A stretch of DNA of 45,070 nt from [Leptolyngbya] sp. JSC-1 (GCA_000733415.1 KL662191.1:3846516-3891585), one strand, 5' to 3'. Counted from the first letter of the stretch, positions 34,226 to 42,964 are shown. Numbers and translations are program-made. Notes: generated by a model not told the origin, from the sequence alone.

Positions 34226-34695
34226 GTTACCTGGGTAGGATCCGGTAAAGAATCCTTCTCTTCAGGCTATCCTGATTATCTGAATGGATGGCTAATTTGC
34301 GATGAAGTAACCGCGAGAATTTCGTAAATATCCAGTTGACAGGCAAGTTGTATTAGTTTGATTGATTACCTCGCCTGCGCAGATTTTGTCTGGATAGACG
34401 CAGCCTTAGCAGGCCAGCATCAGAAGTTTTCTCAATCAATCAGCCTAGTCAGTCAATGAACGGAGCAATAAAGCATGGATCGGATTGCCTCACTTCCTTT
34501 CCATAAAGTCCTTTCCATAAAGTCCTTAATAAAGTCAAACCACGCCCTACCGAAAATCGATCAGCACTAAGCTAAGCATAATGGGGCACAAAATCAAATG
34601 AACCAAATGTAAACTTATGTAAAGTATCGGCTTTTTCGTTAAGAAATATTGCAGGATTTTGATCCCCTTGCTAGCGTTGGAGAGTCCTGGTGATT

Positions 34696-34734
34696 CCAAA
34701 TAGGTACGCCAAATAGGTACGCCAAATAGGTACG
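34696..34734. repeat. Triple 13-bp tandem repeat
   Basis: Three identical copies of CCAAATAGGTACG lie 30 bases upstream of a start codon with a consensus ribosome binding site. The copies may duplicate a regulatory motif. Confidence 0.95.
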
Positions 34735-34763
34735 ACTGTTGTAGGAATATAGGAGGTCAACTT

Positions 34764-34829
34764 ATGGATCCCATCCAAAACTGGCTTCAAGTCCAAAACC
34801 TTACCTATCAAGTGCAGTTTGTTCTGTAG
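34764..34829 (+). CDS. Candidate 21-aa peptide or truncated gene start
   Basis: A consensus AGGAGG (34751-34756) lies 7 nt before an ATG that opens only 21 codons: MDPIQNWLQVQNLTYQVQFV plus Leu, then TAG. The ribosome site is stronger than that of most full genes in the window. It may be a regulatory micro-ORF, a leader peptide, or the remains of a gene cut by a nonsense mutation. No family is recognised. Confidence 0.35.
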   Translation: MDPIQNWLQVQNLTYQVQFVL

Positions 34830-35181
34830 AAACCAGTACTGTTTAGCTGCTAGAAGCAATGGTTTAGCTTTTTGCAGCTCATGAATCTAGCTCATATTTA
34901 TTGGGGGTTAAGAAGATCAGCGCTGGGTTCACAAGTGCACACTAGTATTGTTTTCAGTGTTATTGCTTTGTTCTACTCTAATGCAACCGTGACTACAGCT
35001 GTAGCGTAGAGACAGCAATACAAGATATAGCAGCACATTCCCGTAAGAATATCGCCCTAATACTGAGTAGCGGTATCAAGCTCATATCGTCGAAATGTCA
35101 CTGAAGTATTACTGAAGTTGTTCTCAGTTGTTCTGCATTTTTGTTGAGTGCAGAATCGACACCATTCTGGAGGTTCTTGAG

Positions 35182-35985
35182 ATGAATATTCAAGGAAAAA
35201 CGGTGCTCGTGACCGGAGCTTCTCGTGGCATTGGACGTGCAATTGCGCTGGAACTGGCCAAACATGGAGCCAAACGGTTGCTGCTGCTGGCCCGAGATCA
35301 TCAACGCCTTGTCGCTGTCGCCAAGGAGGTTGAAGCATTGGGTGCAGAATCGATCATCTTGCCATTAGATTTGTCCCAACCGGTTGAAGTGAATATTGCA
35401 ATTGCCCAAACCTGGCGGGATTATGGCCCGATTCATTTGCTGGTCAACTGTGCTGGGATTGCTCATCAGACTCCCTTCTTGCAATCAAGATTGGCCCATG
35501 TGCAGGAGGAAATTGGAGTTAATTTGGTAGGAATGTATACCCTAACCCATTTGATCGCCCGCCGGATGGTAGCGCAACGACAGGGCACAATCGTGAATGT
35601 TTCTAGCCTCATGGGTAAGGTAGCCGCTCCGACTATGGCGACCTACTCGGCAACGAAGTTTGCTATTGTGGGCTTCACGCAAGCATTGCGCAGTGAACTA
35701 GCAGGTCACAATATTCGGGTCGTTGCCTTGTTGCCGTCTCTTACCGATACCGATATGACCCGCAATTTAATCTGGTTTCGTTGGGTGATTCCTACAACAC
35801 CGCAGCGAGTGGCGCAAGCCCTGATCGCTGGCCTGCAGAAGGACTCCCCCGAAATTCTGGTGGGATGGCAGAGCCATTTAGCAGTATGGGCTAACCGAAT
35901 CGCGCCGCGACTGCTGGAAAAGGTGTTGCGGCTGGCCGCCCCTCTACCCGAAACACGCCTGAGATTCTATCCCAAATTCAGGTAA
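35182..35985 (+). CDS. Short-chain dehydrogenase/reductase
   Basis: A 267-aa classical SDR. The NAD(P) motif TGASRGIG is at 11-18, NCAG at 89-92, and the catalytic Ser-Tyr-Lys are Ser141/142 (VNVSSLMG), Tyr155 and Lys159 (YSATK). The C-terminus has a hydrophobic/basic patch (RLLEKVLRLAAPLPETRLRF) that could contact membranes. The substrate is unknown. GGAGG lies 8 nt before ATG 35182, which decides the start against an in-frame upstream TTG. Confidence 0.92.
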   Translation: MNIQGKTVLVTGASRGIGRAIALELAKHGAKRLLLLARDHQRLVAVAKEVEALGAESIILPLDLSQPVEVNIAIAQTWRDYGPIHLLVNCAGIAHQTPFLQSRLAHVQEEIGVNLVGMYTLTHLIARRMVAQRQGTIVNVSSLMGKVAAPTMATYSATKFAIVGFTQALRSELAGHNIRVVALLPSLTDTDMTRNLIWFRWVIPTTPQRVAQALIAGLQKDSPEILVGWQSHLAVWANRIAPRLLEKVLRLAAPLPETRLRFYPKFR

Positions 35986-36091
35986 ATTGCCCAATCGCAT
36001 GCTTGGTCAGATCCTACAGTCCTAGCATTACAGATGGCAGGAGACTTCCTTACCCTTTCACTCGGTGAATGCTTTTAGCTGCTGGATGTGC

Positions 36092-36116
36092 GGGGAGTTC
36101 TTCAGCTCCCCCTTTC
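36092..36116 (+). terminator. Probable terminator of the SDR gene
   Basis: GGGGAG (36092-36097) pairs with CTCCCC (36106-36111) around an 8-nt loop, followed by CTTTCG. It is about 105 bases after the SDR stop. Confidence 0.45.
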
Positions 36117-36299
36117 GCCTAGGGGCTAACATATTACTTTTGCGGAATTTCTATTCATTGAACTTAATGATGGGTTTATAGGTTTAAAGATAAGATCAAA
36201 TTAACTCAAAGGAATCAAATGGTAACTTCTTTTTATGTAGTTTGATAAACCTTTGAAGATAGTTTTTCGTACAGATCTTTACATGGGGGAGTAACGATC

Positions 36300-36485
36300 A
36301 TGATTACGACAGACAAATGTGATGTTGAAGTAGCGTTTGAAACGCGCAACCATAAAGGCCACTTTATTCAAGAAAGGATTTACAAGTTTCTTGGGATCGA
36401 CCAGTCGGGCTGGGCGTTGATCTGCCAAGATGAAGCGACTTGCCATTATGTGGATCCGGATTGTTTGAAGGAGATTGAAGAATAG
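36300..36485 (+). CDS. Small hypothetical protein
   Basis: A 61-aa soluble ORF: MITTDKCDVEVAFETRNHKG, then IYKFLGIDQSGWALICQDEA and a C-terminal CLKEIEE. A GGGGGAG (about 36285-36291) lies 8 nt before the ATG, supporting translation. Three cysteines and a beta-rich pattern are visible. No family is recognised. Confidence 0.55.
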   Translation: MITTDKCDVEVAFETRNHKGHFIQERIYKFLGIDQSGWALICQDEATCHYVDPDCLKEIEE

Positions 36486-36848
36486 GGGCATATATTGTGA
36501 CAGCTGAGTTGCTTAATTTGAGGATTCAGTAATTTCCAGAACTCGTGCTTGAGCCGGATTGGGAAAATTACGAATGACTAATTAAAAGAGATAATCTACG
36601 TTCTGGTGCAATTAGTAATAGCACGGAGAGACAGGCTAAAACAGGTAGGATCAGAGGCTGGTCCTACCGCTAATAGAGGCTAGAACTTCAAGTGAGCAAG
36701 GGTTATATCAAATCAACATGAACCTTGAGCGAAAACTGAGCGTTTAGCGAAAAAGAATTGAACTCTAAAGGTGTTGTATCTGCTGCGTTCGCAATTGGCA
36801 AGACCGCACGCAAGATATGGTTGAACCCTTTGGAGGATCAATATCAAA
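36486..36848. other. Intergenic region upstream of the PEP-CTERM gene
   Basis: About 360 bases. Nothing beyond a probable promoter and leader was seen; GGAGG at about 36832-36836 is the ribosome site of the next gene. Confidence 0.5.
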
Positions 36849-37694
36849 ATGAATTTTCGTCGCTCACTCCTTGCACTTTCACTGAGTACTCTGGGTCTGT
36901 TCGCAGTTTCCAGTCCAGTTAAAGCCTTTAGTTTTGCATCTCCTGCCGATCTGACTGGAGATGGAATTTTTGATGACATCGATTACAATCAGAAATACGC
37001 TAAAGGTGATCAGAAAACATTCACCGCTAAGTACGTGGTTGAGAGTCGTGCTGGTAATAGCAATCCAGAAGCTGGGGTTTGGGAATCGGGTGCCTTCAGC
37101 AGCAACTACAACTCGGCAGGAACCGATTATTCCAATAGCTTTATTGCTGGCAGCGGTAGAGGTCATACCTGGACGAAAAATACCTTCGTAGACTTTTTGC
37201 TGCAATACACGGGCACCCAGCTGATCTACCAAATCGGCAGTCAGAAAATTACACTCAATGTGGACGCGGCAAAAGGTCCGATTACTGACTTGATGATTCG
37301 TACAGCCGCTGGACTGCGGACCAATGCTCAACAGCCGAATAACCCCAACCAAAACACGAGTTTCAGTAAGGTGGTGCTGAGTGATTTGAGTTTGGGTGGG
37401 GCAAATACAGCTTCGCTTCAGTCTGCGTTTAGTCGAGGCGAGATAACAGCCCAGAAAACTAGAGATGTGGACTATTTGCGCGTTAAAGGTTTAAACAACC
37501 AGGCGTTTACCTTAACCGGTAAGGCAATGCTAGATTGGGGGGATGCTATGCCTCAAAACTCGAATCTAGGATTTCAAATTAAAATCGGCTCAACGCCAAC
37601 TGAGGTACCTGAACCTGGAACAATGGCTGCACTGGCTCTAGCGGGAGCAGCAATGGTAAAATTTGGCAAACGCAAGCAGCACGCTGACAGTTGA
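36849..37694 (+). CDS. PEP-CTERM sorted exported protein
   Basis: A 281-aa protein with a signal peptide (1-26, cleavage near SPVKA-FSF), a beta-rich middle domain (about 27-245) rich in Asn, Ser and Thr, and a C-terminal sorting signal: VPEPG at about 253, a hydrophobic stretch (TMAALALAGAAMVKF) and basic residues GKRKQ. PEP-CTERM proteins are processed by an exosortase and attached to the surface or released. The middle region resembles choice-anchor type domains but I cannot name it. GGAGG lies about 12 nt before the ATG and an excellent terminator follows. Confidence 0.85.
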   Translation: MNFRRSLLALSLSTLGLFAVSSPVKAFSFASPADLTGDGIFDDIDYNQKYAKGDQKTFTAKYVVESRAGNSNPEAGVWESGAFSSNYNSAGTDYSNSFIAGSGRGHTWTKNTFVDFLLQYTGTQLIYQIGSQKITLNVDAAKGPITDLMIRTAAGLRTNAQQPNNPNQNTSFSKVVLSDLSLGGANTASLQSAFSRGEITAQKTRDVDYLRVKGLNNQAFTLTGKAMLDWGDAMPQNSNLGFQIKIGSTPTEVPEPGTMAALALAGAAMVKFGKRKQHADS

Positions 37695-37795
37695 GCTAAA
37701 TTGAACGAATTAGTAAATGAACTGCTAAGCCGCCGAAGCTCAATAGAACTAGATTGAGCCGGTTGAATTGAACCCATGAAATGAACCAACTGATT

Positions 37796-37820
37796 GGGTG
37801 GGCAAGTCCCACCCTTTTTT
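37796..37820 (+). terminator. Intrinsic terminator of the PEP-CTERM gene
   Basis: The perfect 7-bp stem GGGTGGG/CCCACCC has a 5-nt loop CAAGT and is followed by six T, about 100 bases after the stop codon. Confidence 0.85.
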
Positions 37821-37981
37821 GATTTTTGGTCATTACGTTTTGCTAGTTGCTGTCTGGATTGTTATTTGAACCATTGCATCCTCTAGCGCAAGATTTTGAC
37901 AAAATACCGCAAGAATCGGGCGTGACCTGCGGGGTGATTCTCCCTACAGTAAAAGCATTCACTTAATGAAGGAAAACGGTG

Positions 37982-38214
37982 ATGAAAGCTATTTCAGCTC
38001 TGGTTTCAATGTCTGCTCGCTAGGATGCGCTGATTCCGTTTTGCTGCCAGCTTTTGAATTACAAGGTTTTGCATCCCAAGTGTCTGCATCAACACCCAGT
38101 GTCCCAGGTATTGAAGGAGAGGCAATCGTAATGGAAACGAGTGTTTTACAGCCCAGTGCTAATCGAGTCACATTTCAGTTAATCAAGCTGTACAAACAGC
38201 TGTTGAGCATCTGA
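37982..38214 (+). pseudogene. Possible frameshifted small exported protein or lipoprotein
   Basis: ATG 37982 has AAGGA 8 nt upstream and encodes MKAISALVSMSAR, like the start of a signal peptide, then a stop. The +1-related frame continues through SLGCADSVLLPAFELQGF, with a lipobox-like SLGC, to a stop at 38214. One indel near 38020 would join them. It could instead be chance; the downstream frame has no known domain. Confidence 0.3.
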
Positions 38215-38274
38215 AACAAACGCTCTAAATAGTTTTCAATCGATCTGTGAACAGAATAGATGACAGCATAGTAA

Positions 38275-38410
38275 ATGTTAAGACCTATGATATCTAATCA
38301 TCTCACCTGCAATCGTCGTCACATTCTCGTTACCAGTCTGACTGGCAGTACTGGTTTCTTAGCTGCTGCAACGGCCTCCTCAAAACCCACGGTCTTCAGG
38401 AGAACACGCG
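38275..38410 (+). pseudogene. Tat-like signal sequence out of frame with the NTF2-like gene
   Basis: An ORF from ATG 38275 begins with polar residues, then NRRHILVTSLTGSTGFLAAA, which has the twin-arginine and hydrophobic core of a Tat signal, ending near TASSKP. It runs in the -1 frame relative to the following NTF2-like gene and would join it after a single-base change close to 38410. It may be the detached signal peptide of that gene. Confidence 0.4.
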
Positions 38411-38833
38411 ATGAATGGTTTGGAAATCACCAACGCCGTGAACCGGATTGCCATCTTATCAGACCTGCGCAATTGGGACGCGGTAAAAGCTTGCTTCACT
38501 GAACAGATCCACGTTGATTACACGTCTCTAACTGGTGGAGAACCAGAGACAATCGCAGCAGATGCCTTAGTAGAACAGTGGAAATCAGTTTTTGAAAGCA
38601 CCTTCAAAACAACACAGCACCTACTCGGCAGTCACTCGATTACCATCACTGGAGACAGCGCCACCTGTCTTTGCCATTTTCAAGCCCGCCATGTTCCGCT
38701 TGATCCAACAAAATCAGTGTGGACCCTGGGCGGTTACTATACCCACGAACTGGTGAAACAGAACAATCAGTGGTTGGTCGAGACCATGACAATGGTTTGG
38801 ACTTGGGAAGAGGGCGAGCGACCTTTTGCGTGA
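38411..38833 (+). CDS. SnoaL/NTF2-like domain protein
   Basis: A 140-aa alpha+beta protein: LEITNAVNRIAILSDLRNWD, then FTEQIHVDYTSLTGG, HLLGSHSITITGDSATCLCH and YYTHELVKQNNQWLVETMTM. This is the cone-shaped NTF2/SnoaL fold found in polyketide cyclases and many small dehydratases or hydrolases; the substrate is unknown. AGGAG (38398-38402) lies 8 nt before the ATG, so it can be translated alone as a cytosolic protein even though an upstream out-of-frame ORF looks like its export signal. Confidence 0.8.
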   Translation: MNGLEITNAVNRIAILSDLRNWDAVKACFTEQIHVDYTSLTGGEPETIAADALVEQWKSVFESTFKTTQHLLGSHSITITGDSATCLCHFQARHVPLDPTKSVWTLGGYYTHELVKQNNQWLVETMTMVWTWEEGERPFA

Positions 38834-38935
38834 GAGAAGCAGAGCAGCCGTTCAGAGCAGGTGCTTCCTCCCGAACCGGCTTGAAAATGCGTCTTTAAAA
38901 TGAGAGGCAGAAGCATTCTCAAGAGGACAGCAAGC

Positions 38936-39142
38936 ATGGTTAATGATGTAGGCTGGATGACTCAAGAAGACTGGTTTAACGTGGGTAAGGAAGACGCTTG
39001 GTTTAAGCGGCCCAAACATCCGCCAGAGCAAGACCCGCAAGCCGCAAGCCTCTACGATCTGGGCTACAGTGAGGGAGTGATTGAGCGCCCGCCCACTGCA
39101 TCCAACCCGATTGAAACCAGGTTTTCAACTGAGGATCACTAA
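38936..39142 (+). CDS. Small hypothetical protein
   Basis: A 69-aa ORF beginning MVNDVGWMTQEDWFNVGKED, with Pro-rich KRPKHPPEQDP and LYDLGYSEGVIERPP. AGAGGA lies 8 nt before ATG 38936, preferred over an in-frame ATG at 38900. It is hydrophilic, with no membrane span and no recognised family. Confidence 0.5.
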   Translation: MVNDVGWMTQEDWFNVGKEDAWFKRPKHPPEQDPQAASLYDLGYSEGVIERPPTASNPIETRFSTEDH

Positions 39143-39188
39143 AACCAGGAAATCTCTCCCAATCCATTCGGGCGTCCGTCACTGCGCG

Positions 39189-39221
39189 AGTAAAGCAACA
39201 GTAAAGCAACAGTAAAGCAAC
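39189..39221. repeat. Triple 11-bp tandem repeat before uvrC
   Basis: Three identical copies of AGTAAAGCAAC lie about 50 bases upstream of the uvrC start codon. Confidence 0.95.
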
Positions 39222-39272
39222 ACAGTATGCTAGAAAGTAGCTACCAAAAGCCGGATAGGACGCCCTGCCCCT

Positions 39273-41231
39273 ATGACCGCTCCCACCAAGCTGATCCCCC
39301 TGATCAAAGACCCCGATCGCCTCGAAGCTCGCTTGAAGGAAATTCCGCCAGAACCGGGCGTTTACTTCATGCGCGACACCACCGATCAGATTCTCTACAT
39401 CGGCAAATCCAAGAAGCTGCGGGCACGGGTACGCTCCTACTTCCGGGACAATCACGAGCACAATCCGCGCATTGCCCTGATGGTGATGCAGGTGGCTGAA
39501 ATCGAGTTTATCGTCACCGATACCGAAGCCGAAGCGCTGGCCCTGGAAGCCAACCTGATTAAGCAGCACCAGCCCCACTTCAACGTCCTGCTCAAGGATG
39601 ACAAAAAATATCCCTATCTCTGCATTACTTGGAGCGAAGAGTATCCGCGCATTTTTATCACCCGCAAACGCCATTTGGGCAACGCTAAGGACCGCTACTA
39701 TGGCCCCTATGTCGATGTGTTTGCCCTCCGCAGTACACTTCGATTGATCAAGCGAATTTTTCCGTTGCGCCAGCGGCCCCAGCCTCTGTTCAAAGATCGG
39801 CCCTGCCTCAATTACGATATTGGTCGCTGTATGGGCGTTTGCCAAAAGCTCGTCTCTGCCGAAGAGTACCGGAAAATTATGCAAAAAGTGGCGATGATTT
39901 TCCAGGGACGCACCAAAGAGCTAGAAGAAGTCTTAACAACCCAGATGGAGAAGGCTGCTGAAGAGCTGAACTTTGAATATGCGGCTCGACTGCGCGATCA
40001 AATCAAAGCGATTCAGTCCCTCAATGCGGATCAAAAGGTGGCGCTGCCGGATGATACGGTTTCCCGCGATGCCATTGCCCTGATGGCGGATGATCATCAT
40101 GCTTGTGTGCAGCTCTTTCAGGTGCGAGCCGGACGGTTAGTAGGACGATTGGGCTTTGTGGCCGATGCCCAGTCCGGTACGCCGGGTGCGATTTTGCAGC
40201 GCGTTTTGGAAGAGCACTTTGCCACAGTTGATCCGGTGGAAATTCCAGCAGAAATTCTCACTCAGCACGAATTGCCCGAAGGCGAAATGCTAGCCGAGTT
40301 TTTGTCTACCCGAAAAGGGCGTAAGGTAAGTATTTACGTGCCGCAGCGCCAATCGAAAGCTGACCTGATCGAAATGGTAGAGCGCAACGCTGGCTATGAA
40401 CTGGCCCGCACACAGCGTTTTGCCGACCGCAACAATCAAGCCATGCTCGATTTGGCTGATATTCTGGATCTGCCCGATTTACCGCACCGGATCGAAGGGT
40501 ACGATATTTCCCACATTCAAGGCTCGGATGCGGTAGCTTCCCAGGTGGTGTTCATCGATGGATTGCCTGCCAAACAGCATTACCGCCACTACAAAATCAA
40601 AAACCCCACAGTGCGAGCCGGTCACTCTGACGATTTTGCCAGCATGGCGGAGGTGATTCGGCGGCGCTTTCGCAAGTATGACAAAAGCAAGGAAATCAAT
40701 AACTCGTCTTCTAAGCCAATTGCTGCGGCAAATTCGAGCAGCGTACTCTCTCCTAAGCCAGATGCGGATTTTCCTGATTTAATCATGATTGACGGCGGCA
40801 AAGGTCAGCTTTCGGCGGTGGTAGAAGTGCTGCGCGAAATGAACCTGTTAGAAGAGGTGAAAGTGGTTAGTTTGGCCAAACAGCGGGAAGAAATCTTTCT
40901 GCCGGGAGAGTCGTTGCCGTTGAAAACCGATGCCGAGCAACCCGGAGTTCAGCTTTTGCGACGCCTACGAGACGAGGCTCACCGTTTTGCCGTCAGTTTC
41001 CATCGTCAGCAGCGCAGCGACCGGATGCGGCGTTCTCGTTTAGATGAAATCCCTGGGCTGGGCCATCATCGCCAGAAACAGCTCTTGGCCCACTTTCGGT
41101 CCATTGATTATCTACGCGAAGCGACACCGCAGCAAATTGCCGAAGTACCTGGCATTGGACCGAAAATGGCACAGCAAATTTATGATTATTTTCATCCTCA
41201 AACTCCTACAGAAGATACAGCTTTTGTATAG
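39273..41231 (+). CDS. uvrC: UvrABC system endonuclease subunit C
   Basis: A 652-aa nucleotide-excision-repair nuclease that makes both incisions around a DNA lesion bound by UvrB. Order: GIY-YIG nuclease (about 27-105, PGVYFMRDTTDQILYIGKSK), a Cys cluster CLNYDIGRCMGVC (178-190), the UVR domain that contacts UvrB (about 215-250), the RNase-H-like nuclease (GYDISHIQGS, MIDGGKGQLS) and a C-terminal helix-hairpin-helix pair (IPGLGHHRQ, VPGIGPKMAQ). A low-complexity insert rich in Asn and Ser (NNSSSKPIAAANSSS) lies inside the RNase-H-like domain before DLIMIDGG. The start is ATG 39273. Confidence 0.97.
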   Translation: MTAPTKLIPLIKDPDRLEARLKEIPPEPGVYFMRDTTDQILYIGKSKKLRARVRSYFRDNHEHNPRIALMVMQVAEIEFIVTDTEAEALALEANLIKQHQPHFNVLLKDDKKYPYLCITWSEEYPRIFITRKRHLGNAKDRYYGPYVDVFALRSTLRLIKRIFPLRQRPQPLFKDRPCLNYDIGRCMGVCQKLVSAEEYRKIMQKVAMIFQGRTKELEEVLTTQMEKAAEELNFEYAARLRDQIKAIQSLNADQKVALPDDTVSRDAIALMADDHHACVQLFQVRAGRLVGRLGFVADAQSGTPGAILQRVLEEHFATVDPVEIPAEILTQHELPEGEMLAEFLSTRKGRKVSIYVPQRQSKADLIEMVERNAGYELARTQRFADRNNQAMLDLADILDLPDLPHRIEGYDISHIQGSDAVASQVVFIDGLPAKQHYRHYKIKNPTVRAGHSDDFASMAEVIRRRFRKYDKSKEINNSSSKPIAAANSSSVLSPKPDADFPDLIMIDGGKGQLSAVVEVLREMNLLEEVKVVSLAKQREEIFLPGESLPLKTDAEQPGVQLLRRLRDEAHRFAVSFHRQQRSDRMRRSRLDEIPGLGHHRQKQLLAHFRSIDYLREATPQQIAEVPGIGPKMAQQIYDYFHPQTPTEDTAFV

Positions 41232-41410
41232 CTTTAGTAGTAGATGAGAAAAATTTAGCGAGAATTCCAGATATCAAGCAGCGAGTGAAGTGTTTCTTTA
41301 GGCAAAGGTAATCAATGAAATAACTTGTTCTTTGGGCAGAGGCTTGTCACGATCGCAATCTTTAAGCTGCATAAGAGTACGTGAAAGCCAATTATCAAAC
41401 GAGCAAAATC

Positions 41411-42169
41411 ATGAATATTCGCCATAATTCATTGAGCACAAAAGCGATCAGCTTTGTTAGTGCAAGTGCAGTTGCAGCATTGGTTGGCCTGCCTGCTCTA
41501 GCCCAATCCACGATTCGCTACGATGTCCGACCCGGAGCTGAGGCTGAATCTCCTTCATCACCCGCTCCTAGCGCTGGTACCGCCACCACCGATCCAGCCT
41601 ACGGCAATCCTAGCGTGGATCAGAGCAACAGGCCGATGCAGCGCGGTTCTGATATGAATTCCTCTGAATCTTCTGAGAGAGGACCCAGCACCGTCGGCGA
41701 AGGTGTTCCCGGTCCGAGTGAAACTCCTTCTGGCAGCCCCAGCGTTCCTGGCACATCCACCTATGACGACCCTAACGAAGCCACTGAAACCGATGCGTCT
41801 GAACCTAGCAATCCGGTCCGTCGCGAAGCCTCGAACGAATCGAATCGGACAGGTGGTTCTACCCAAGGACCAAGCGTCGTTCCGGGTGAAGCCTACCCCG
41901 GCCCCAGCGAAACTCCTTCCGGCAGCCCCAGCGTTCCGGGTAATTCTAATGTTGATGATCCAGGCAATCGGCGTCTCTCTCCCACTCCTGAGCGAGATGC
42001 GCTAAATGACACCAGCGATACGGATGAAATGGATCAGAATGATGACATGAACCAAACTGGACCAAGCATTGTCCCTGGCGAAACCTATCCCGGTCCCAGC
42101 GAAACACCCTCTGGTAGCCCTAACGTTCCAGGCAACTCTGAGGTTGACGACCCAGGCAGAAACCGATAG
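41411..42169 (+). CDS. Secreted disordered protein with three 32-residue repeats
   Basis: A 252-aa protein with a signal peptide (about 1-32, ending GLPALAQ) and a long disordered region. Three imperfect repeats of about 31-32 residues lie at about 91-121, 153-184 and 217-248, each of the form GPSxVxGExxPGPSETPSGS then PxVPGxSxxDDP. Between them are acidic Ser/Asn/Asp linkers. The composition is Pro/Ser/Gly/Asp-rich with no Cys. No family is recognised; a cell-surface or sheath role is speculative. I prefer ATG 41411 over a GTG at 41381. Confidence 0.7.
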   Translation: MNIRHNSLSTKAISFVSASAVAALVGLPALAQSTIRYDVRPGAEAESPSSPAPSAGTATTDPAYGNPSVDQSNRPMQRGSDMNSSESSERGPSTVGEGVPGPSETPSGSPSVPGTSTYDDPNEATETDASEPSNPVRREASNESNRTGGSTQGPSVVPGEAYPGPSETPSGSPSVPGNSNVDDPGNRRLSPTPERDALNDTSDTDEMDQNDDMNQTGPSIVPGETYPGPSETPSGSPNVPGNSEVDDPGRNR

Positions 42170-42216
42170 GCCAATGACCGTGAAAAATCTAGTCTGATCC
42201 TAGTCTGATATCTGAG

Positions 42217-42246
42217 AGGGGGATGGATGCGATCCTACCCCTTCGC
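42217..42246. terminator. Possible bidirectional terminator
   Basis: GGGG-AT-GGAT and ATCC-TA-CCCC pair with a two-base internal mismatch around a GCG loop. It lies between the convergent secreted-protein and M41-like genes. An 11-bp-period duplication CTAGTCTGAT (42189 and 42200) precedes it. Confidence 0.4.
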
Positions 42247-42250
42247 ATTT

Positions 42251-42964
42251 TCAGCTTTTAACGTCGTTCGTGTCAGTTGCTTGGTGCTGCTCAATCAGTT
42301 GCTTGCAGGCTTCAACCGGCACTCGCTGAGCCATCGCTGTAACCAGCGCATCATAGGCAACTCGATTGGATTCCAGCAGCGTCTTGGCTTGCAGTAAAGC
42401 CCACCGCTCCTTTAGGGCACCTTCACTGTCGGGTCGTTTGAGCTGAGACCATAGCAACCGCAGTTTCAGTCGGTCATCCCCACCGCCTTCGGCATTACCG
42501 TAGGTGAGCTGCTCAGCGGCAATCCCGGCCATCCAAACAGTACAAAAGCGATCCAGTAATTGAGTAGACAACTGGGTAGACTGCCCCTGTTGCAGTTGGA
42601 ATTCCAAAGGTTCTAAAGCAAAACTCACCCCACCCCGTCCGGGTTGCCCTTGGCGAAACGACTCCCAAGCGCTGAGAGTGTAGCCTGTAACTGGAATCTC
42701 TAGCAAATGTGCGGCCAAAAAGTGACCGGCTTCGTGCTGCACAACTCGCGCCCGATGCTCAGCCGAAAAACTAGCGAACCAATCCACAACTAGATTGCCA
42801 ACCTGTCCGCGCCAGCTCAGGGTATCCAGCGTTGCTACGCTCAAAATTCCAAAGGTGACTACGGCTGGAACAAATGGAGAAAGGTGCAATAGTGGTCCCA
42901 GCAGGCTGGTCATCACCAGCGTGAAGATGGTAATTGCAACGAGGTTGAGGGTCGTCTGACTCAT
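42251..42964 (-). CDS. Membrane-bound M41-type zinc protease without AAA+ domain
   Basis: A 237-aa protein with two N-terminal membrane spans (about 5-27 and 31-47) and a protease domain carrying HEAGH at 77-81 and a possible third ligand in GGGDD (160-164). The motif and context (QHEAGHFLAAHLL) are those of the FtsH protease domain (M41), but there is no ATPase domain. Similar stand-alone proteins occur in cyanobacteria and plastids. It probably acts at the thylakoid or plasma membrane; the substrate is unknown. Confidence 0.85.
   Translation of the reverse strand: MSQTTLNLVAITIFTLVMTSLLGPLLHLSPFVPAVVTFGILSVATLDTLSWRGQVGNLVVDWFASFSAEHRARVVQHEAGHFLAAHLLEIPVTGYTLSAWESFRQGQPGRGGVSFALEPLEFQLQQGQSTQLSTQLLDRFCTVWMAGIAAEQLTYGNAEGGGDDRLKLRLLWSQLKRPDSEGALKERWALLQAKTLLESNRVAYDALVTAMAQRVPVEACKQLIEQHQATDTNDVKS

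Larger units (their letters stand above)
34226..35181. other. Long intergenic region with tandem duplications
   Basis: About 950 bases with no long gene. It holds the 14-bp duplication TTTCCATAAAGTCC (34498-34525), three copies of the 13-mer CCAAATAGGTACG (34696-34734), the 21-codon ORF at 34764, and near-duplicated segments ACTGAAGT/ACTGAAGT just before the SDR gene (35098-35120). Confidence 0.6.

Noticed and set aside
34696..34734. Possible CRISPR array from regular repeats
   Set aside because: The repeats are only 13 bp with no spacers; they are simple tandem duplications.
39003..39884. A 293-codon minus-strand ORF opposite the start of uvrC
   Set aside because: It lies almost wholly antisense to the conserved uvrC N-terminal domain, has no family features, and reflects uvrC codon bias.
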